This document shows positions 11,647 through 22,439 of a stretch of 64,000 nt of DNA, in pieces. This DNA is from Legionella sainthelensi. GTDB taxonomy: Bacteria > Pseudomonadota > Gammaproteobacteria > Legionellales > Legionellaceae. The notes beneath the pieces are model-generated. The model was given only the letters and a program-made list of their open reading frames with translations, ran no database searches and had not been told where the DNA came from. The number at the start of each line of letters is the position of its first letter. Within the stretch, counting starts at the first letter, position 1. A program made the position numbers and the translations under genes. The DNA lies in NCBI RefSeq assembly GCF_900637685.1, contig NZ_LR134388.1, positions 2,491,501-2,555,500 on the forward strand, read 5' to 3'.

Positions 11647-12873
11647 ATGCAATTTTTATCATCAATCTCCTTAATTGAGGGCATAGCATGTGCTTTAGCC
11701 CTCCAATTTTTAATAGTTGTATGGCTTTTAATAAAGCAACACCAATTAAAGAGTCTTAGTGAACACTATCAGGAGAAAATTCTCAGCACATTCACTACAG
11801 AAATACATCAAATACACCTCGATATTAGTGCAAAAATTGCTCAAGGCCAATTAATAACACAACAACTCATCCATGATTCGGTTCAAAAGCAAATGACGGA
11901 TGTTCGTGAACAAATAAACCATAGCTTCAAACAGCATGCGAGTGCACTAACCTCTCACTTGCAATTACTGACTGAAGAAATTCGTAATCACCTTCATAGT
12001 TTAACGCAGCAAGTCAATCATAAATTAACCGAAGGCTTTGAAAAAACTTCCTCAACTTTTATTGATGTAGTCAAACGCTTGACTATTATTGATGAGGCAC
12101 AAAAGAAAATTACTGAATTATCAAATCACGTCGTCAGTCTGCAAGATGTCCTGGTTGACAAAAAAGCACGCGGTGCTTTTGGTGAAGTACAGCTTTCAAC
12201 ACTCATCAGTAATATGATTCCTGCCAATCACTTTCAAATGCAATATACATTGAGCAATCAAAAACGGGCTGATTGTATTTTATTCTTGCCTGAACCCTCT
12301 GGAAACGTGGTTATTGATGCTAAATTTCCCCTGGAAACCTATCAACGTCTTATTAACGTCGTCGAACCAGGATCAATGGAAAGAAAATCCTTACAACAAC
12401 AATTTCGACAGGATATTCAAAAGCATATTAAAGATATTGCAGATAAATACATCATTCCTAATGAAACAACTGACGGAGCTATGATGTTTATTCCTGCCGA
12501 ATCTATTTTTGCTGAAATCCATGCCAATTATCCAGACTTAATCGCCCTATCACAACGACTAAAGGTATGGCTTGTCTCTCCAAGCACTTTGATGGCCGTA
12601 CTCACTACGGCTAAAGCAGTACTCAAAGATGATGCCACGCGTAAACAAGTCCATATTATCCAAAAGCATTTACAAGCACTCGCAGATGATTTCCAACGTT
12701 TTGAAAAACGAATGGATAAATTGTCCAAACATATTAATTTAGCACATCAGGATGTCAGTGAGGTAAATACTTCAGCTAAGAAGATCACATCACGTTTCCA
12801 AAAAATTGAATCTGTAGATATAGCATTAGATGAATTAGAGCTGATTGAAACTGAAACATCAAACGACGCTTAA
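11647..12873 (+). CDS. rmuC: RmuC-family DNA recombination protein
   Basis: A 408-residue protein. It has an N-terminal membrane helix (ACALALQFLIVVWLLI), a long coiled-coil region up to about residue 170, and a nuclease-like core of the RmuC family: GAFGEVQLSTLISNM, ADCILFLPEPSGNVVIDAKFPLETY and FIPAESIFAEI, with the PD-(D/E)xK-like Asp and Lys in VIDAKFPL. RmuC limits inversions at repeats in E. coli. It starts 3 bp after the preceding stop, so it belongs to the same transcript as the two exported proteins. Confidence 0.93.
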   Translation: MQFLSSISLIEGIACALALQFLIVVWLLIKQHQLKSLSEHYQEKILSTFTTEIHQIHLDISAKIAQGQLITQQLIHDSVQKQMTDVREQINHSFKQHASALTSHLQLLTEEIRNHLHSLTQQVNHKLTEGFEKTSSTFIDVVKRLTIIDEAQKKITELSNHVVSLQDVLVDKKARGAFGEVQLSTLISNMIPANHFQMQYTLSNQKRADCILFLPEPSGNVVIDAKFPLETYQRLINVVEPGSMERKSLQQQFRQDIQKHIKDIADKYIIPNETTDGAMMFIPAESIFAEIHANYPDLIALSQRLKVWLVSPSTLMAVLTTAKAVLKDDATRKQVHIIQKHLQALADDFQRFEKRMDKLSKHINLAHQDVSEVNTSAKKITSRFQKIESVDIALDELELIETETSNDA

Positions 12874-13433
12874 GTTATCGCTTCATATAAAATGAATATA
12901 AATTTTGGGGTAAGAGAGCCTGATTTTACTGTGGAAAAGCGGAAACGCTCCAATCACTAAACCTTGCATAACAACTCACAATCGTCATAAAAAAGCACTG
13001 CGGAAAATAATGCTTCATCTACTTAAGCTCGAATTACCCCAAAATATTTGACAACCTATAAACAGACTTATCCACAGAAAATGTGTATAACTTACCCTAA
13101 TAAACTGATATGAAAATGAAGAAAAATCTAGAAAAAACAATGACTCTTAAAAAATTAAGTGTAACATGCGGCTTGTACTTGAAAAAATATCCACAGGTGT
13201 GTGGCATGAGGAAGCGATTCTAGCGAGAGCTATTCTATACAAACAAAAATAAAAAAAACAGTCTTGACTTGAACTATTTTCCTTCTGATTGGCTCGAGAG
13301 ACTTTTAACCAAAATAATTCCCCCTACAAATTCGCACTTTCCTACTTCAAATGAGTCAAGATAAAAATGCGTCTTTATCCCAAGACCGACGTTAAGTATC
13401 ATATGAGACCTCAAACTCATTTAGAGCAAATGA
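12874..13433. other. 560-bp gene-free gap with DnaA-box-like sites
   Basis: No open frame with coding character is visible. The gap is AT-rich. It has long A tracts, an inverted pair TTTTGGGGTAA (near 12904) and TTACCCCAAAA (near 13034) about 130 bp apart, and three DnaA-box-like 9-mers listed separately. Promoter elements for the gene at 13434 probably lie in its last 100 bp, but none is convincing. Confidence 0.6.
13068..13195. promoter_or_regulatory. Cluster of three DnaA-box-like 9-mers
   Basis: A perfect TTATCCACA lies at 13068-13076. Five bases later TGTGTATAA at 13082-13090 is TTATACACA on the minus strand, which also fits the TTWTNCACA consensus, so the two face each other. A third site, ATATCCACA at 13187-13195, has one mismatch. 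dnaA, dnaN or other origin genes are not in the window, so this is unlikely to be the main origin. Binding or titration of DnaA is inference. Confidence 0.4.
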
Positions 13434-14045
13434 ATGACACATCTATTTCATGAAAAGACATATAGTGAACAGACATTCACCGAATTAACTATAAAGAAAG
13501 AACAAATAGAATTGATTACTTTCGAACATTGCCGGTTCAAACAATGCAAATTCATTGAAACAGTTTTCAGGAATACCAAATTTATTGACTGTGATTTTGA
13601 ATCCTGTGATCTTAGCCTCTCAAAATTCCCAAATTGCAAATTTTCAGAGGTCTCTTTTAATCACTCAAAACTCATTGGAATCAATTGGACGGAGTTGAAC
13701 TGGCCTCTAGTCAAACTTACAAGCCCGCTCTATTTTTATAATAGCAATGTAAGTCATTCCAGTTTTTTTGGTTTAGAACTTGCTGATCTTCAAATGGAAG
13801 AGTGTAAAGCTCATGAAGTTGATTTTCGAGAAACCAATTTAAGCCATGCACATTTTACAGGTACTGATTTACTTGATAGTTTATTTGTGCATACGAATTT
13901 AACCTCTGCTGATTTGACAAACGCGATCAACTACGGCATTAATCCAAACGAAAATAGAATCAAAAACGCACATTTTTCATTCCCTGAAGTTATTACCTTA
14001 TTAAACTACTTCGAAATCAAAATTAATGACTCGCCATTTAATTAG
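13434..14045 (+). CDS. Pentapeptide-repeat protein, McbG-like
   Basis: A 203-residue protein made largely of five-residue repeats with a central Phe or Leu (CRFKQCKFIETVFRNTKF, then NLSHAHFTGTDLLDS), which predicts a right-handed quadrilateral beta helix. The C-terminal portion, with YGINPNENRI and a following helix, matches the layout of McbG, the microcin B17 self-immunity protein, better than the Qnr proteins. Such proteins mimic DNA and protect gyrase. A role in protecting gyrase here is inferred from resemblance only. Its 3' end overlaps the 3' end of the convergent gene by 8 bp. Confidence 0.72.
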   Translation: MTHLFHEKTYSEQTFTELTIKKEQIELITFEHCRFKQCKFIETVFRNTKFIDCDFESCDLSLSKFPNCKFSEVSFNHSKLIGINWTELNWPLVKLTSPLYFYNSNVSHSSFFGLELADLQMEECKAHEVDFRETNLSHAHFTGTDLLDSLFVHTNLTSADLTNAINYGINPNENRIKNAHFSFPEVITLLNYFEIKINDSPFN

Positions 14046-15861
14046 GAGTTAACTTAAATGACCTCTCATTAGTCTCAGCTGTAATTTCAGGACTCCTTGA
14101 AGGTGATATAATAGAATAAAGCTTTTCTTTGAACTCATTGAAAACACGAACATTCTGTTTTACAGCGTTAGCATATTCATCATCACTGTCTATTTCAATA
14201 ACAGCTTTGTTGCTTTTTTGCCCACCATTATTACTAAAGGGTTTAACATTTTTCTCATCAACATCACATATTTCTTTGGGCGCAAATTGCTGGACTTTAT
14301 CATTATCTACCTGAATTTTGTTTTGATTGGTAAGAAATTCTGAAAAACGTATCAAGGCTATACCCAAATTCTGCAGAATACCAATACTTCGAGCTTTCTT
14401 ACTGACAATTAACTCATCTGCCTCTGGCGTAAATTGATAGCCACTCTCTTTTAAAGTGATAAAAATTTCGACATTGTATTTGTTAACTACTGACAACCCC
14501 ATATTTAAACAGTTTAATTCATCTGGTGATATTTTGAGATTAGTGATTAATGATCTCACCATTACTGGATCATTGTTCTCTATAGCTGCCTTTAAAAACC
14601 CTAAACGATTATTACTAGAAATGATTTGGTCAAAATTAGTAATTCTTTTAGCAAGCAGACTTATAGCATGAGCGTTTTGTTTTTCTATGGATATTTCTAT
14701 CAACTCTGATACAAGTGCAGGGTTAAAAACGTCTTGTCCTTGTTTATCCAAAACATCTTTCATTACTTTACCAATCAACTGCTCATTCAATCCCTTGCAC
14801 ACGTTTTTTAATGTTTCTTCATATTGCATTTCTATACAATCAGCATACAACTCTGACATATGAGGATTTTCCAAAAATTTCTCTATGCATCTAGCACTAC
14901 CCGAAGACAATGCATAGTAAAAGACAGCGTCAAGAGCATCAATTTTTTCATTTTTCAAGTTTTCTAAAAGCTTACCTAATGCATTTGCTGAATCACGGAC
15001 AACGGCGCATAATGCAATTCGACGAATCTCATTATCGTCTAAATTAATTAAATTTGTCTCGCTATCATTTAAAATATACTCAGCAGCTTTAGCATCATCA
15101 AATTTCATCGCAAAATGCAAACCACCACCAAGCTTGGCATCTAACCTTTTTTGCTCAGGTGTTAGATATTTACCCAATAGATCATTTTTATCGGGAAAAT
15201 TTCTATCTATTGGGCTTGGCTGATGACTAATGACACTTATATTCATATCCAACTTGTCGGAGCCCGAAGAAACTAAAGAGAAATTAAATGCTTCTTTGGA
15301 TAACCACTGGACCATTTCCTGTTCATTTTGGAATTTCTGATTTATGTTTGAATTATTTGGGTCATATACTTTATAATTGCCCTCTTTATCCCGTGCAATT
15401 GCAATAGTATGCTGTAAGCTGCTGACACGCATTACTTCATTGTCTCTTAAATTGATATCCCTTACTATTTCAGCCCAGTTATCAATATTGGTTTGAAGGC
15501 CTATTTGAAAAACTGACTCCAAATTTTGTCCTTTTACCTGTAGCTGTTCATGGGAGTTAGATTGACTGTATTTATTCCGGGTGCTTTTCCCTTCTTGTAA
15601 TGCGATTATTTTTTCAACTAAAATAAATAGTTCTGCATCGGGAAACTCATTGCTCTCCGCCGGGATCTTTTGGGCTACAAAGGATAAAAGCTTTTCAAAC
15701 TCTTTCTCTTTTCCCTCCAATGTATATTGAATGTACAACGTAGATAAGGCATGGCAGATTCCATCTTCATTTACTTTGAGTGGCAGATTATGATATTTAA
15801 GGTAATTGTTTAAATTCCTAATTACTAAATATTGTTCTGTGTTGACGCTGTCTCTTGGCAT
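14038..15861 (-). CDS. Effector candidate: YopT-like cysteine protease core plus ankyrin-like helical repeats
   Basis: I start at ATG 15861, behind AGGGG, rather than the upstream ATG at 15891, which has no ribosome site; length is 607 residues. Residues 30-45 (NEDGICHALSTLYIQ) and 150-170 (QHTIAIARDKEG, then YKVYDPNNSN) give the Cys36, His151, Asp167 order of papain-like C58 (YopT/AvrPphB) proteases. From about 240 onward, paired helices with LHFAMKFDDAKAAEYILND and AVFYYALSSGSARCIEKFLENP look like divergent ankyrin repeats. The C-terminus is polar and Glu-rich (SRSPEITAETNERSF), as in Dot/Icm substrates. The protease assignment is by motif; secretion is inference. Confidence 0.62.
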   Translation of the reverse strand: MPRDSVNTEQYLVIRNLNNYLKYHNLPLKVNEDGICHALSTLYIQYTLEGKEKEFEKLLSFVAQKIPAESNEFPDAELFILVEKIIALQEGKSTRNKYSQSNSHEQLQVKGQNLESVFQIGLQTNIDNWAEIVRDINLRDNEVMRVSSLQHTIAIARDKEGNYKVYDPNNSNINQKFQNEQEMVQWLSKEAFNFSLVSSGSDKLDMNISVISHQPSPIDRNFPDKNDLLGKYLTPEQKRLDAKLGGGLHFAMKFDDAKAAEYILNDSETNLINLDDNEIRRIALCAVVRDSANALGKLLENLKNEKIDALDAVFYYALSSGSARCIEKFLENPHMSELYADCIEMQYEETLKNVCKGLNEQLIGKVMKDVLDKQGQDVFNPALVSELIEISIEKQNAHAISLLAKRITNFDQIISSNNRLGFLKAAIENNDPVMVRSLITNLKISPDELNCLNMGLSVVNKYNVEIFITLKESGYQFTPEADELIVSKKARSIGILQNLGIALIRFSEFLTNQNKIQVDNDKVQQFAPKEICDVDEKNVKPFSNNGGQKSNKAVIEIDSDDEYANAVKQNVRVFNEFKEKLYSIISPSRSPEITAETNERSFKLTPN

Positions 15862-16068
15862 AATATAGCCCCTAAAATTAATACTAAACATATTTACTAT
15901 TTAAATATAAAAAAATGAGGGTAGTATTAAGGGGGCTATTCAATTTTCGTTATCGGAATACGTTTATCGATATAAGATTTTAAAATCGCTACTAATCGAC
16001 AACTTTAAGATACAACCTAAGCAACATATCAGGTATAATAACTGATTTGTCAGTCGATTAACCTAGCT

Positions 16069-19000
16069 ATGTCCATAAGTACACTACTCTTCCAACCAAC
16101 ACAAGCCAAACAAACATGGGGACAACTCCATGGCAGTAGCCTGGCACTTGCACTAGCAGAGTATTGCCAACAAACATCTGGAATTAAGCTTTTGATTGCA
16201 CAAGACAATCTGAGTGCTAATCAATTACAAGCAGAGTTAACCTTCTTTCTAAATTCGACTTCATCTCAAGAATTACTTTTTTTCCTGATTGGGAAACACT
16301 ACCTTATGATCAATTTTCCCCACATCAGGATATTATTTCTGAACGATTGTATGCTTTAAGTCGTATTCAACAAGTGACTGATGCAATTATTATCACTTCA
16401 GCAAGTACCTTGATGCATAGGTTATGTCCCCCTGAGTTTTTGAATCAACATGCATTAATGCTTAAAGAGGGACAGAAATTAGACCTAAATGCTTTTCGCA
16501 ACCAACTCCAGCAATCCGGATATCATTGTGTCAACAAAGTACTCGAGCATGGTGAGTATGCCTTACGGGGTTCAATAATTGATGTATATCCCATGGGCTC
16601 AGGTTTACCCTTTCGTATCGAACTTTTTGATGATGAAATTGAAAGTTTAAGAGAATTTGATACTGACACGCAGCGTACCATAGAAAAAATCAAAGAAATC
16701 AATGTATTACCCGCGCGAGAATTTCCTTTAAACGAACAAAGCCAACTCAAATTTCGGCGTGCTTTTAGAGAGTTATTTTCTGGAAACCCAAGCCAATGTC
16801 CGATTTATGAAGCAATCAGTGAGGGACAATTCCCTTCTGGTATCGAATACTATCTTCCTTTGTTTTTTGATAAAACAGTGACTTTTTTTGATTATCTTCC
16901 AAGCACGGCCAAGGTATGTTTCATTGAAAATATTCAAGATAAAGCAGAGCAATTCTGGCTAGAGTTAAATGAACGCTTCGAACAAAGACGATACGACATT
17001 AGCAGGCCTATTTTATCTCCATCGACCTGTTTTATTAGTCCTAATGAACTTTTAACCTTGGCAAATACTTATCAACAATTACGTTTATTTCATCATGCCT
17101 CAGATAAAAAGGGTGCAGTTAATTTTGAGATTGCTCCTGGCCCACAATTACCGATTGACAGGAAAACCCAAGAGCCTTTAAGTAAGTTACGTGAGTATTG
17201 TTCTAATTCTTCTAGGCGCTACTTAATGGTGGTTGAAAGTGCTGGACGACGTGAAGTATTACTTGATCTGCTCAAACCAAGTGGGCTTACTGCTAAAATA
17301 CAGTCCTCATGGGATAGTTTTATACATGATACAGCTAAACTCAATATAACCACAGGAGAGCTCATTTACGGATGTGAGTTAATCCAGAATAATATTGTGA
17401 TTATTGTTGAATCACAATTATTTGGAGAGCACAGCACACCACAAAGACGTAGTTCACAAAAATTGGTTGATCCAGACCTGATTATTCGTGATATGGCTGA
17501 ATTACGTATCGGCTCTCCTGTAGTGCATTTGCAGTTTGGTGTTGGACGTTATCAAGGATTACAGCATATTGAGTCCAACGGAATGGCTAGTGAATTTTTA
17601 GTTCTCGCCTATGCGGGAGAAGACAAAATTTATGTTCCAGTGACATCCCTTCATCTCATCAGCCGTTATACTGGTGTAGATAGTGAGCATGCGCCTCTCC
17701 ATAAATTGGGAAGCGATCAATGGCAAAAGGAAAAGAAAAAAGCCGCCGAGAAAATCCATGATGTGGCGATTGAATTACTTGACCTCTACGCCAAAAGAGA
17801 AGCACAACCGGGACATCAATATCAAGTCGATCACAGTGACTATGCTAAATTTGCAAGTGGTTTTCCTTTTACAGAAACTCCTGATCAACTAAACGCAATT
17901 GAACAAATTATCAAAGATATGGAGTCTTCGAGGCCCATGGATCGCTTAATTTGTGGCGATGTGGGTTTTGGTAAAACTGAGGTAGCTATGCGTGCAGCAT
18001 TTGTGGCTGTTCAAAGCAATAAACAAGTGTGTGTCCTGGTACCGACCACACTTTTGGCGGGACAGCATTTTGAATCATTTAGGGATCGGTTCGCTGATTT
18101 CCCTATTAATATTGAGCTGCTTTCGCGTTTCCGATCCAACAAAGAAAGTGAAGCGGTACTTGCTGGATTAAAATCAGGTACTGTAGATATCGTTATAGGA
18201 ACACATAAACTATTTCAAAGCAGTATCGCTTTTAAAAACCTGGGACTTCTCATTATTGATGAAGAGCACCGCTTTGGAGTGAAACAAAAAGAACATATCA
18301 AAGCACTACGTACCCACGTGGATATTTTATCGATGACAGCCACCCCTATCCCCAGGACATTGAATATGGCTATGGCAGGGATTCGTGATATTTCATTAAT
18401 GACCACCCCTCCTGCAAAACGTTTGGCGATTAAAACTTTTTGGCAGGAAAAAAAGGATCCTATTGTTCGAGAAGCGATATTAAGAGAAATATTAAGAGGC
18501 GGCCAAGTATTTTTCTTACATAATAATGTAGAAACCATTGAGCGTATCTGTGAAGACTTGCAAACTTTAGTCCCTGAAGCCAAAATTCGTAGTGCGCATG
18601 GGCAAATGCGTGAACGTGAGTTAGAACGAGTCATGTCTGATTTTTATCATCATCGTTTTAATGTTTTAGTATGTACAACGATTATTGAGACAGGAATCGA
18701 TATTCCTACAGCAAATACAATTATTATTGATAGAGCTGATAAATTTGGCCTGGCACAACTTCATCAGTTACGCGGACGTGTAGGACGATCCCACCATCAA
18801 GCCTATGCTTATTTGCTTACCCCAAACGAAAAGTCCTTAACGTCTGATGCCATAAAACGTCTTGAAGCAATTGTATCTTTAGAAGATCTGGGAGCAGGAT
18901 TTACTTTAGCGACTCATGATCTGGAAATTCGTGGCGCAGGAGAGCTTTTAGGTGAAGAACAAAGCGGTAACATGCACGCCATAGGATTTAATTTATTTAT

Positions 19001-19526
19001 GGAGATGCTTGATAGAGCAGTAAATGATTTGAAAGCAGGGAAAACACCTGAATTATCTGCCCCTATGTATCAAGGACCAGAGATCGATTTAAAGATTAGT
19101 GCAGTAATTCCTGATGAGTACATTTCTGACGTGCATAATCGTCTTATCATGTATAAACGAATTTCAAATGCAAAAAATAATCAGCAATTACACGAGTTAC
19201 AAATCGAACTCATTGACCGATTTGGCTTGTTACCCCAACAAGTGAAGCATTTATTATTGATTACTGAATTAAAATTAAAAGCAGAAAAAATGGGGATTCA
19301 AAAAATCAGTGCTGGCGCCCAGCAAGGCAAAATAGAATTTGGTGATGCCCCAACTATCGACACTGGTGTTTTAATCAGTTTGATACAAGTACATGCCAAA
19401 AGGTATAAAATGGACGGGCCTCAATGTTTACGTTTTACCCTCGACAGCACTTCTGCTGAGGAACGTCTTTTTGAAATTGGTTCTTTGCTTCATAAATTAG
19501 CAGGTTCAAAAGTTCCTATCTCTTAA
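16069..19526 (+). CDS. mfd: Transcription-repair coupling factor Mfd (one frameshift)
   Basis: Mfd removes RNA polymerase stalled at lesions and recruits UvrA. The first 70 residues lie in one frame and the remaining ~1059 residues in another. They join at a T7 run (16277-16283): one added T gives continuous LLFFPDWETLPYDQFSPHQD, exactly the expected Mfd N-terminus. Later features: RID/CarD-like domain (GSPVVHLQFGVGRYQGLQHI), RecG-like motor with Walker A (ICGDVGFGKTEVAMRAAF), DEEH box (LLIIDEEHRFGVKQKE), TATPIPRTLNMAM, QLRGRVGRSHHQAYAYLL and the C-terminal TRCF domain. Total about 1152 residues, normal for Mfd. A sequencing error is the simplest reading of the break. Confidence 0.96.
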
Positions 19527-19533
19527 AATTAAC

Positions 19534-19558
19534 TATTAGGGTGTGTCAACACCCCCTA
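19534..19558. terminator. Possible bidirectional terminator after mfd
   Basis: A stem of TTAGGGTG against CACCCCCTAA, with one bulged base and a short loop, lies between the convergent mfd and the binding-protein remnant. There is no strong U-tract. Confidence 0.4.
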
Positions 19559-19944
19559 ATATTCATAATATTTTTGATAAATAGAAATGTAAGATCCATC
19601 TTTTTCTATGCTTAAAATTGCCTCATTTATTTTCTTGATTAATGCTTCTTTATCTGGCAGTGCAATAATGCCATAACCATCTCCCATAGATACAGAAGAC
19701 CCCACAAATTTAATATCATAATAATTATTGCTAAGTAATGTTAAAGCAATGGCATTATTCAGCGCAATAACATCAATTTTATGTTGTACCAAATCCGATA
19801 TGAGAGCTGAATTTGAATTATAGGTAAGAATCTGATTGGAATTATTATGGGAAGTCCTGAGACAGCTACGCCAATTTTTAACGGATTGGAGTAAGAAATT
19901 GTGCTGATAAACAGCATCATGATAAATATTATTTTTTGTCTCAT
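19556..19944 (-). pseudogene. Amino-acid solute-binding protein remnant with large internal deletion
   Basis: The N-terminal piece has a signal peptide and NPLKIGVAVSGLP. The C-terminal piece has HKIDVIALNNAIA, GDGYGIIALPDKEALIKKIN and a YQKYYEY end. These are the two ends of a family-3 amino-acid-binding protein of about 250 residues; the middle, roughly 90 to 100 residues, is missing and the pieces are in different frames. Reading the middle in the second frame extends the C-terminal piece back to SNQILTYNSNSALISDLV. Unlike the single-base breaks elsewhere, this is true decay. Confidence 0.8.
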
Positions 19945-20113
19945 TTTAGAATTTGACTTACGTCCATGCCATACTGATATATTTTACTTTAGGAAGTTAA
20001 AAATACTTTGTCAAATACTCATCCAGAGCCTCAGTACAAAGATGGGATAGAATCGTTGGGCCTTATTAGCCCAACAGAATACTCAAAAGTTAATCTCGGG
20101 GTAAGATAGTTTT

Positions 20114-21556
20114 TTAATGTGTACCACCTACTGTTAAAGCATCTATTTTAAGCGTTGGTTGCCCTACGCCAACTGGAACGGACTGTCCTTCTTTTCCACA
20201 CACACCAATTCCGCGATCTAATCCTAAATCATTTCCTATCATACTAATTTTTTTCATCACATCAGGGCCATTACCAATTAATGTAGCTCCCTTAACTGGG
20301 GCAGTAATTTTTCCATCTTCAATAAGATAAGCTTCGCTCGCAGAAAATACAAATTGGCCAGAGGTAATGTCAACTTGCCCTCCGCCAAAATTAACTGCAT
20401 ACAAACCGCGTTTAACAGAACGAATGATTTCTTCAGGATCATATGAACCAGCTAACATATAAGTATTTGTCATTCTTGGCATAGGCACATGAGCATAGGA
20501 TTCGCGACGACAATTACCTGTAGATTGCATGCCCATCAATTTGGCATTCAGTTTATCCTGCATATAATTCACCAAAACACCATTATCAATTAAAGTGGTA
20601 CATTGTGAAGGGGTTCCTTCATCATCAATAGTTAATGATCCACGCCTATCTTTTAAAGTGCCATCATCTACTACGGTAACGCCTGGTGCAGCAACCTGTT
20701 CACCAATACGTCCTGAAAATGCAGACAATCCCTTACGATTAAAATCACCTTCCAATCCATGCCCTACTGCTTCATGTAATAAAACACCTGGCCAACCGGG
20801 ACCAAGTACAACGGGCATAGTTCCTGCGGGTGCAGGGCGAGCTTCCAAATTAATTAAGGCTTCACGTACGGCTTCTCGTGCATAACTTAAAGCATTTTCT
20901 TTTTCAAGAAAATAAGAGTAGGCTACTCGACCACCTCCTCCAGAACGAGCGGATTCTCGTCTCCCTTGTTTATCCTCCACAATGACGCTCACATTGATAC
21001 TTACTAATGGTCTCACATCAGCGATCATCTGTCCGTGCATCCCCGCTACCATGACAACTTCATAACAGCCACTTAATGCGGCATTAACTTGGATTACGCG
21101 AGGATCAATCCTACGAGCCTCTTTATCAATTGCTTCTAATAAAGCGATTTTTTCATGTTTACTCATACCTTCCATGGGATTTAACCCTTGATACCGACTT
21201 ACCACAGCACTTTTAACATGAATGGATTGGATTGGCATGGAGCCAGTTAGTGCGATGGAGCGTGCCGCATCAGCTGCTCGCAACATAGACGGGAGTAAAA
21301 TATCATCGCAATAGGCAAAACCTGTCTTATCACCACTAACGGCACGAATACCTACCCCTTTATCCAAAGAAAAACTACCACTTTTCACTACTGAGTCTTC
21401 TAAATACCAGGACTCATAATGGCAACTTTGAAAATAAAGATCTGCATCATCAATATGATGATTCATCATCGTCTTAAATAATTTTTCTATCCCCGTTTCA
21501 TCCAGAGCCGCAGGGGCCAATAAAACTTTTTTCGCTGTAATAAGTGCTTCTGTCAT
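20114..21556 (-). CDS. tldD: Metalloprotease TldD
   Basis: A 480-residue protein, the usual length. TldD works with TldE (PmbA) as a zinc peptidase that processes modified peptides such as microcin B17 and helps degrade CcdA. The zinc motif [16 protein letters not shown] is present (His261, Glu262, His266), as are [12 protein letters not shown] and the C-terminal [18 protein letters not shown] typical of TldD. The frame is intact. It is co-oriented with the amidase gene 61 bp upstream. The presence of an McbG-like protein 6 kb away is suggestive, but no microcin genes are seen. Confidence 0.97.
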   Translation of the reverse strand: MTEALITAKKVLLAPAALDETGIEKLFKTMMNHHIDDADLYFQSCHYESWYLEDSVVKSGSFSLDKGVGIRAVSGDKTGFAYCDDILLPSMLRAADAARSIALTGSMPIQSIHVKSAVVSRYQGLNPMEGMSKHEKIALLEAIDKEARRIDPRVIQVNAALSGCYEVVMVAGMHGQMIADVRPLVSINVSVIVEDKQGRRESARSGGGGRVAYSYFLEKENALSYAREAVREALINLEARPAPAGTMPVVLGPGWPGVLLHEAVGHGLEGDFNRKGLSAFSGRIGEQVAAPGVTVVDDGTLKDRRGSLTIDDEGTPSQCTTLIDNGVLVNYMQDKLNAKLMGMQSTGNCRRESYAHVPMPRMTNTYMLAGSYDPEEIIRSVKRGLYAVNFGGGQVDITSGQFVFSASEAYLIEDGKITAPVKGATLIGNGPDVMKKISMIGNDLGLDRGIGVCGKEGQSVPVGVGQPTLKIDALTVGGTH

Positions 21557-21617
21557 TTAATTACCTATTTAATATAAAATATTTATCCAATTAAGCTGTA
21601 TTAAGCAGACCCTATAT

Positions 21618-22427
21618 CTATAAGTTTAATACATGATGGTCCAAACAAGGGAACTTTTGACGTAACTCTTGCTGATTTTTTAAATCAATATCTGCAGTAA
21701 CAATACCAATTCCAGTTTCTTTTTGTGCAAGTACCTTACCCCAAGAATCAACAATCATGCTATGACCATACGTAACTCGTCCATTTTCATGTATCCCAAC
21801 TTGATTTGCTGCCAAAACATAACATAGATTTTCAATGGCTCTTGCTCTTAATAGGATATCCCAGTGCGCAAGGCCTGTTGTTGCTGTAAATGCAGAGGGA
21901 ACAGTAAACAGCTGAGCTCCTTGGAACATTAATTGTTGATAAAGTTCAGGGAAACGTAAATCATAACAAACAGTTAAACCTATTTTTCCAATTGGCGTAT
22001 CAACAAGAGCAAGCTCATACCCACGCTCAATAGATGAAGATTCCAGGTAGGATTCTTTGGGTGATACATGAACATCAAATAAATGAATTTTATCATAACG
22101 CGCAGCACATTTACCTTGTTCATCATAAACAAGGCAACTGGCGCGAACTTTAGATCCCGAACTTTTCAAGGGAATAGTGCCGGCAATTATCCATAAACCT
22201 GACCGCTTTGCTAATTGACTAATTTTTTGTTGAATTGGGCCTTGGCCATAGACCTCCCCTATCTCCAATTTATCCCTCTCTTGTAGCCCCATAAATGCAA
22301 AATTTTCCGGCAAAAGAATAACATCAGAATGGGCTTCGCGTGCCTGGAGCACCAGTTCTTCTACTTGTTGCAAGTTATCAGTAACTTTTGCTGAGGAAAC
22401 CATTTGTACTACTGCTGCTCGCGCCAT
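21618..22427 (-). CDS. Nitrilase-superfamily amidase (Nit1/deaminated-glutathione-amidase-like)
   Basis: I start at ATG 22427, preceded by GGGGATATAT; an upstream TTG in frame overlaps that ribosome site. The 269-residue product has the complete Glu-Lys-Cys triad of the superfamily: Glu41 (LLPENFAFMG), Lys113 (RYDKIHLFDV) and Cys154 (GLTVCYDLRFPE). The DVHVSPKESYLESSSIERG segment and short length fit the Nit1 group, which hydrolyses deaminated glutathione. It is upstream of tldD on the same strand, a neighbourhood seen in other gammaproteobacteria. The precise substrate is inferred. Confidence 0.9.
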   Translation of the reverse strand: MARAAVVQMVSSAKVTDNLQQVEELVLQAREAHSDVILLPENFAFMGLQERDKLEIGEVYGQGPIQQKISQLAKRSGLWIIAGTIPLKSSGSKVRASCLVYDEQGKCAARYDKIHLFDVHVSPKESYLESSSIERGYELALVDTPIGKIGLTVCYDLRFPELYQQLMFQGAQLFTVPSAFTATTGLAHWDILLRARAIENLCYVLAANQVGIHENGRVTYGHSMIVDSWGKVLAQKETGIGIVTADIDLKNQQELRQKFPCLDHHVLNL

Positions 22428-22439
22428 ATATATCCCCAA

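Noticed and set aside
13068..13195. Chromosomal replication origin
   Set aside because: Only two good DnaA boxes are seen and no dnaA, dnaN, gidA or rpmH lie near; a regulatory or titration site is the most that can be said.
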